Shown piece by piece: positions 6,927-10,785 of a DNA stretch of 10,785 bases; the stretch's first letter is position 1; each line of letters opens with the position of its first letter. Below the pieces are notes generated by a model. That model made no database searches and was not told the origin of the DNA. It worked only from the letters and a program-made list of their open reading frames with translations. The translations under genes were made by a program, and so were the position numbers. Origin of the DNA: an uncultured Oscillospiraceae bacterium. Lineage in GTDB: Bacteria > Bacillota > Clostridia > Oscillospirales > Acutalibacteraceae. Location of the stretch: contig UQZY01000049.1 in assembly GCA_900545655.1 (NCBI GenBank), forward strand, positions 1-10,785, given 5' to 3'.

Positions 6927-6967
6927 AAAAAATCAAAATCCACAGACCGAAAGGATCTGTGGATTTT
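6927..6967 (-). terminator. Rho-independent terminator after clpB
   Basis: A perfect 12-bp stem (6935-6946 with 6956-6967; AAAATCCACAGA and its complement) has a 9-base loop. On the minus strand it is followed by GATTTTTT. It starts 8 bases past the clpB stop. Confidence 0.9.
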
Positions 6968-6974
6968 TCGATTA

Positions 6975-9581
6975 TTAATTCGGCTCGGCAACGTCCGCCG
7001 TAAATCTGCCGTCCCTGTAATCAACTGTAACAGTCGATTCAGGAGCGATGTTGTCACCTATCATCTTACGTGCGATAAGAGTTTCGACATTTGACTGTAT
7101 GAACCTCTTTATAGGTCGTGCGCCGTACGCAGGATCAAACGACTGCTCGATTATCTGATTGATTGCCGCCTCGGTAACCTTTATGCTTATCCGCTGCTCA
7201 CTGAGCCTGTCGGCAACCTCACGAATCTTAAGGTCAACGATTCCGCGGATGTTTTCTCTGGTGAGCGGATGGTAGAAGATTATCTCATCAAGTCTGTTCA
7301 GGAATTCCGGACGGAAGCTGCGTTTTAAGAGCTCGCTCACAGCAGTCCTTGCCTCCTCGCTTATCTCACCCTTGTCGTTTATTCCGTCAAGAATGATATC
7401 AGAGCCGAGGTTAGAAGTCAGGATGATGATAGTGTTCTTAAAGTCAACGGTCTTGCCGTGGCTGTCCGTGATTCTGCCGTCATCAAGCACCTGAAGAAGT
7501 ATGTTAAAGAAGTCCGGATGAGCCTTTTCAATCTCATCGAAAAGGACAACCGAGTAAGGCTTACGACGTACTGCCTCCGTAAGCTGTCCGCCCTCATCAT
7601 AACCGACATATCCCGGAGGTGCACCGATAAGACGGGAAACGGAATACTTCTCCATATACTCGCTCATATCTATACGAATAAGGCTTCTCTCATCATCAAA
7701 CAGAGCAGAGGTCAAAGCCTTTGCAAGCTCTGTCTTACCTACACCCGTAGGACCGAGGAACAGGAACGAGCCGACAGGACGGTTCGGGTCCTTTATGCCC
7801 GCACGTGAACGAAGTATAGCGTCACTTACCTTGTGAACCGCTTCGTCCTGGCCTATAACTCTTTCGTGAAGAATGGACTCAAGTCCGAGGAGCTTGCTTC
7901 TTTCACTTTCTACAAGCTTTGAAACGGGAATACCCGTCCAGCGTGACACAATCTTCGCAATTTCCTCGTCGGTTACGCGGTCACGGAGCAATGTATTGTC
8001 CTTTGTTTCGCTCTGTTTTTCCTCTTCTTCAAGTTCTTTTTGGAGTTGAGGAAGCTTACCGTACTGAAGTTCTGCGGCTTTCGTAAGGTCATACGTCTCC
8101 TTTGCTTTTTCAATTTGACGGTTTACGTCCTCTATCTCAGAACGTATCTTCTGAACCTTCTCAATCCCATGCTTTTCGTTTTCAAGCTTTGCCTTCATGG
8201 CACTGAACTTTTCACGAAGCTCCGCAAGTTCTGTCTTTATCTCGTCAAGATGCGAGATTGAAAGCTTATCCGTCTCCTTTGAGAGAGCTTCCTCTTCAAT
8301 CTCAAGCTGCATGATCTTGTGCTGTATCTCATCCATCTCGGTTGGCATCGAGTACATCTCTGTCTTTATGAGAGCACAAGCCTCATCTACAAGGTCTATT
8401 GCCTTATCAGGCAAAAATCTGTCCTGTATATATCTGTTCGAAAGGGTCGCCGCTGCGATAATTGCTTTATCCATTATCTTTACACCGTGATAAACCTCGT
8501 ATCTTTCCTTAAGTCCACGAAGTATTGCTATGGTGTCCTCGACCGTCGGCTCATCAACCATAACAGGCTGGAAACGACGTTCGAGAGCCGCATCCTTTTC
8601 GATATACTGACGGTACTCATTAAGAGTAGTCGCACCGATACAATGAAGCTCACCCCTTGCAAGCAGCGGCTTCAAGATGTTTCCGGCATCAAGGGCGCCG
8701 TCCGTCTTACCTGCGCCGACTATGGTATGAAGCTCATCTATGAAAAGAATGATTCTTCCCTCAGAGGACTTAACCTCATTGAGTACGGCCTTAAGTCTTT
8801 CCTCAAACTCACCGCGGAACTTTGCACCCGCAATGAGGGCACCGAGGTCAAGAGAAAAGATGGTGTGATTCTTCAGGTTATCCGGAACGTCTCCGCTGAC
8901 AATACGAAGTGCAAGTCCCTCGGCAATAGCCGTCTTACCTACACCCGGCTCGCCTATAAGGCAAGGATTGTTTTTCGTTTTACGAGAGAGAATACGAATG
9001 ACATTACGTATCTCCTCGTCCCTGCCGATAACCGGATCAAGCTTATGCTCACGGGCACGCTCAACAAGGTCGGTACCGTACTTTTTAAGAACATCATAAG
9101 TGTCCTCGGGATTATCAGTTTTTACCTTCTGATTGCCTCTTATTCCCTTAAGCGCATCAAGGACACGTGCCTCCGTTATGTTTTGTTCACGGAAAATCCT
9201 TTTGAGTGAATCAGACGGATATTTTATGATGCCGAGCAATATATGTTCAACGGATACATAATCATCCTGCATCTTTGATGCCTGTTTTTCAGCCTCGTTC
9301 AATGCCTTGTTAAGGTCACTGGAGATGTAAACATTTCCCGGATTGTAGCCGCTGCCGCTCACCTTCGGAAGCCTTGAAATCTCTTCCTCTGTCTTTGAAA
9401 GGAGTGTCTCCGGTGATGCACCGATATTCTTAATTATTTCTCCCGCAAGCCCACCGTTTTGGGAGAGTAATGCCGCAAGAAGATGTTCCTCACCCACGTT
9501 GTTGTTACCGTTTTCCGTGGCAATTGACTGAGCCTCTCTTATAGCCTCTATAGATTTTTGTGTGAATTTATCTGCATTCAT
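6975..9581 (-). CDS. clpB: ClpB protein disaggregase (Hsp100 AAA+ ATPase)
   Basis: The 868-residue protein is full length for ClpB. It has the double Clp N-domain (1-150), AAA-1 with Walker A GEPGVGKT (210-217), Walker B ILFIDE (278-283) and pore loop KFRGEFE (254-260), the coiled-coil M-domain (about 410-525, rich in E/K/L heptads), and AAA-2 with Walker A GPTGVGKT (610-617), Walker B VLFDEIE (679-685) and pore loop GYVGYDEGG (657-665). The long M-domain and the lack of a ClpP-binding loop separate it from ClpA and ClpC. ClpB works in the cytoplasm with DnaK to pull proteins out of aggregates after heat or other stress. The ATG has an AAGGGGATG site and lies 12 bp after the RHH gene, so the two share one transcript. 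No CIRCE or CtsR operator is visible upstream. All motifs are intact. Confidence 0.98.
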   Translation of the reverse strand: MNADKFTQKSIEAIREAQSIATENGNNNVGEEHLLAALLSQNGGLAGEIIKNIGASPETLLSKTEEEISRLPKVSGSGYNPGNVYISSDLNKALNEAEKQASKMQDDYVSVEHILLGIIKYPSDSLKRIFREQNITEARVLDALKGIRGNQKVKTDNPEDTYDVLKKYGTDLVERAREHKLDPVIGRDEEIRNVIRILSRKTKNNPCLIGEPGVGKTAIAEGLALRIVSGDVPDNLKNHTIFSLDLGALIAGAKFRGEFEERLKAVLNEVKSSEGRIILFIDELHTIVGAGKTDGALDAGNILKPLLARGELHCIGATTLNEYRQYIEKDAALERRFQPVMVDEPTVEDTIAILRGLKERYEVYHGVKIMDKAIIAAATLSNRYIQDRFLPDKAIDLVDEACALIKTEMYSMPTEMDEIQHKIMQLEIEEEALSKETDKLSISHLDEIKTELAELREKFSAMKAKLENEKHGIEKVQKIRSEIEDVNRQIEKAKETYDLTKAAELQYGKLPQLQKELEEEEKQSETKDNTLLRDRVTDEEIAKIVSRWTGIPVSKLVESERSKLLGLESILHERVIGQDEAVHKVSDAILRSRAGIKDPNRPVGSFLFLGPTGVGKTELAKALTSALFDDERSLIRIDMSEYMEKYSVSRLIGAPPGYVGYDEGGQLTEAVRRKPYSVVLFDEIEKAHPDFFNILLQVLDDGRITDSHGKTVDFKNTIIILTSNLGSDIILDGINDKGEISEEARTAVSELLKRSFRPEFLNRLDEIIFYHPLTRENIRGIVDLKIREVADRLSEQRISIKVTEAAINQIIEQSFDPAYGARPIKRFIQSNVETLIARKMIGDNIAPESTVTVDYRDGRFTADVAEPN

Positions 9582-9593
9582 AAACTCATCCCC

Positions 9594-10238
9594 TTATATG
9601 ATTTCGCTGTTTTGTCTTATATAGTCTTCGTATGCCGGACGTATCTCGTCAATGCTGTCCGAGAAGTACATCTTCATAGCGCTGTCAAAAAGATATACAT
9701 AATCCGCTATGAGCTCGCCTGCCGACAATCCGCGTTTTGCACCCTTGCCCGCAAGCCCGTTTTCACGGTAGATGATAGGTCTTTTGAAAACTCCGTTTTC
9801 AAAGGTATCCTTTCCCGTAAACCCATATGCGTACTCAAGTTCAGCCCATGCGTTATAAAACTCAAGCATCTTTGAAAGAAGAGCCGGATTCGTTGTTCGT
9901 GTCGAAACCTTTATAACCCCCTGAGTGTGTTCCGGCTCCCTGTAAAGCTCTATTGAGTACTTAACAGTCGGGTTGTACTTGTAGCTTAAGGCTGTACGAA
10001 CCGACATAACCGAAGATGTCGGCGGAGACAATTCGCTGAAGGTCTCACCGGCATAAAGTTGACGTGCAAGTTCATCAAATATACTGCTTATTCTTTTTTC
10101 GGGTGTAACAAGCGACACATACTCCGCCAAAATCTGATTTATCATATTCGAACGGTTTGTGCTGTTTAAGTACGCCAGCTTGTCCACCTTTGCTATAACA
10201 TCATCCGCAAGCACCACTGAATAAACACTCTTTTTCAT
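9594..10238 (-). CDS. Ribbon-helix-helix (CopG/Arc-like) protein with unknown C-terminal domain, first gene of clpB operon
   Basis: The 214-residue product starts with a ribbon-helix-helix DNA-binding unit: strand SVYSVVL (4-10), helix 12-24 and helix B RSNMINQILAEYVSLV (29-44) after the turn STN. RHH proteins bind DNA as dimers by inserting the paired strands in the major groove. Residues 50-214 form a mixed domain I do not recognise. It contains RTALSYKYNPTVKYSIELYR (81-100), probably beta, then GVIKVSTRT and an amphipathic helix with FYNAWAELEYAYGF (127-140). This part may dimerise or sense a signal. The protein is unlike the CtsR and HrcA repressors that usually control Firmicute clp genes. 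It starts behind a strong promoter with an AAGGGGG site and ends 12 bp before clpB, which suggests autorepression plus control of clpB. The RHH call is firm; the regulatory role is inferred. Confidence 0.8.
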   Translation of the reverse strand: MKKSVYSVVLADDVIAKVDKLAYLNSTNRSNMINQILAEYVSLVTPEKRISSIFDELARQLYAGETFSELSPPTSSVMSVRTALSYKYNPTVKYSIELYREPEHTQGVIKVSTRTTNPALLSKMLEFYNAWAELEYAYGFTGKDTFENGVFKRPIIYRENGLAGKGAKRGLSAGELIADYVYLFDSAMKMYFSDSIDEIRPAYEDYIRQNSEII

Positions 10239-10265
10239 AATTGACCCCCTTGTCGTCTTGTTAAT

Positions 10266-10294
10266 ATTGTATTCACTTTTATATAAATTGTCAA
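10266..10294 (-). promoter_or_regulatory. Strong sigma-A promoter of the RHH-clpB operon
   Basis: The minus strand has TTGACA (10289-10294, six of six), a 17-base spacer and TACAAT (10266-10271, five of six). Upstream of the -35 lies an A/T-only stretch (about 10298-10326) that could act as an UP element. The spacer contains a 10-base palindrome TTTATATAAA (10278-10287), a possible operator for the RHH protein. A consensus vegetative promoter before clpB implies the need for a repressor. Confidence 0.85.
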
Positions 10295-10330
10295 GCGTTT
10301 TATATATATTTATTTACAAAATTTTTGCAT

Positions 10331-10358
10331 AAAAGAAAGCCACCGGTGTTCCGATGGC
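10331..10358 (-). terminator. Rho-independent terminator after the 82-residue protein gene
   Basis: On the minus strand an 8-bp stem (GCCATCGG/CCGGTGGC, one G-T pair) with loop AACA is followed by TTTCTTTT. It lies 28 bases past the stop codon and isolates the gene from the RHH-clpB promoter. Confidence 0.8.
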
Positions 10359-10386
10359 AGTTATGATACAAAATGAAAATCGACTG

Positions 10387-10635
10387 TTAAATCCTCTTTG
10401 ATTCTGCGGAAACAGCCTCGGCCATGGCACGTGCGCGCCAGGATACTGCCTCCGCCTTGTCGCCCAGCTTTTCATAGGCATCCGCTATAAACTCCATTAT
10501 CTTTTTACGGTCGGATTCAGGCATATCAAATCCCGACTTAAGACAATTCTCAAGAGTGCTTATATATTTTTCCCATATCCCGTAGAACTGACTGCCCGAA
10601 AACATTTTTTCAGTTAAATTTTGAATAAAACCCAT
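10387..10635 (-). CDS. Small hypothetical protein, 82 residues, one TPR-like helical pair
   Basis: I do not recognise a named family. The protein is predicted to be almost wholly helical, soluble and without a signal peptide. Residues 46-79 fit one tetratricopeptide repeat (IADAYEKLGDKAEAVSWRARA, with the A-Y-LGD-A pattern), and the N-terminal half (FYGIWEKYISTLENCL) may be a preceding helical pair, so it may act as a small protein-binding adaptor. The ATG at 10635 has a very good GAGGTGAT ribosome binding site seven bases upstream, but that site is buried in a 13-bp hairpin. The gene ends at its own terminator before the clpB operon. No promoter is evident in the window, so it may be expressed by read-through from the gene at the right edge. 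Confidence 0.7.
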   Translation of the reverse strand: MGFIQNLTEKMFSGSQFYGIWEKYISTLENCLKSGFDMPESDRKKIMEFIADAYEKLGDKAEAVSWRARAMAEAVSAESKRI

Positions 10636-10636
10636 T

Positions 10637-10672
10637 AAAAATCACCTCAAAGCATACTATGAGGTGATTTTT
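10637..10672 (-). promoter_or_regulatory. Hairpin sequestering the ribosome binding site (possible attenuator or RNA thermometer)
   Basis: In minus-strand RNA a perfect 13-bp stem is formed by 10660-10672 (5' arm, AAAAATCACCTCA) and 10637-10649 (3' arm, TGAGGTGATTTTT) around a 10-base loop. The 3' arm contains the whole Shine-Dalgarno of the 82-residue protein gene and ends one base before its ATG. The same structure, with its A-tract and T-tract, also looks like an intrinsic terminator for the upstream gene on this strand. Confidence 0.75.
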
Positions 10673-10723
10673 TTATGGTTACTTTTTTTTTGCCGTCCGA
10701 CTGTCTGTTATTACATCAAATTT

Positions 10724-10785
10724 TCAGAGGTTTTCTCTCAAAAACTTTATTTCGTTTTTGTCGGTTATGTTGAAAAAGTTTATGC
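10724..10785 (-). CDS. C-terminal end of an unrecognised protein, cut by the window edge
   Basis: The frame is open from the right edge to TGA at 10724-10726 and reads INFFNITDKNEIKFLRENL, which has protein-like composition. The other two minus frames at the edge also close within the window: one stops at the edge itself and the other at the TGA at 10718-10720. The stop lies about 50 bases before the hairpin at 10660-10672, which would suit as its terminator. After the TGA the same frame is open for 14 more codons, ending TAA at 10679. The call rests on 19 codons only. Confidence 0.35.
   Translation of the reverse strand, partial: INFFNITDKNEIKFLRENL

Noticed and set aside
6860..7057. Minus-strand 65-codon frame over the clpB 3' end and its terminator
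   Set aside because: It overlaps the conserved clpB C-terminus in another frame and runs through the terminator hairpin.
8319..9209. Long plus-strand open frame (296 codons) opposite clpB
   Set aside because: It lies wholly antisense to the well-conserved clpB, has an unnatural composition (many C, Y and R, no domain) and no ribosome binding site. It is a codon-bias shadow.
10239..10250. GGTCAA next to the RHH start codon, resembling a CtsR half-site
   Set aside because: CtsR needs two tandem heptads three bases apart, and the second is absent. No CIRCE repeat was found either.

Overview
The window comes from an anaerobic low-to-moderate GC bacterium, most likely a gut- or rumen-type member of the Clostridia (Firmicutes). 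The reasons are strong AGGAGG-type ribosome binding sites, sigma-A style promoters, short intergenic gaps with U-tract terminators, and a tungsten/molybdenum aldehyde:ferredoxin oxidoreductase next to a flavin/iron-sulfur enoate-type reductase. The taxon is inferred from protein style and was not searched. Every gene I can support lies on the minus strand, so transcription runs from high to low coordinates. No gene-free stretch is longer than about 180 bases.

Right part (about 6.9-10.8 kb). At the edge is the last 19 codons of an unrecognised gene, then a 13-bp perfect hairpin that contains the ribosome binding site of an 82-residue TPR-like protein. That gene ends at a terminator. A strong promoter then drives two genes 12 bp apart: a 214-residue ribbon-helix-helix (RHH) protein and full-length ClpB disaggregase, closed by a terminator. 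I see no CIRCE or CtsR box, so the RHH protein is a candidate local regulator of clpB.

Middle (about 5.1-6.9 kb). A single-gene unit encodes a predicted secreted lipoprotein with a PI-PLC X-type catalytic domain, with an extended -10 promoter and its own terminator. Next are two tandem Crp/Fnr-family regulators. Both are 198 residues, they align without gaps at roughly 47 percent identity, and they have a short C-terminal helix-turn-helix of a type I associate more with Bacteroidetes. They share one promoter and end at a terminator.

Left part (1-4.4 kb). This is a probable three-gene operon. It encodes a 705-residue Old-Yellow-Enzyme/FadH-type flavin and Fe-S oxidoreductase, a 635-residue AOR-family W/Mo-pterin oxidoreductase, and a MoaD/ThiS-like small protein that looks cut short by a frameshift. 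Its upstream region holds a Crp/Fnr-like palindrome overlapping a possible promoter, so the neighbouring Crp pair may control it. The working picture is a ligand- or redox-regulated reductive module in which the AOR-type and enoate-reductase-type enzymes act on related substrates or exchange electrons. The substrate cannot be read from the sequence and this module is the most promising uncharacterised system here.
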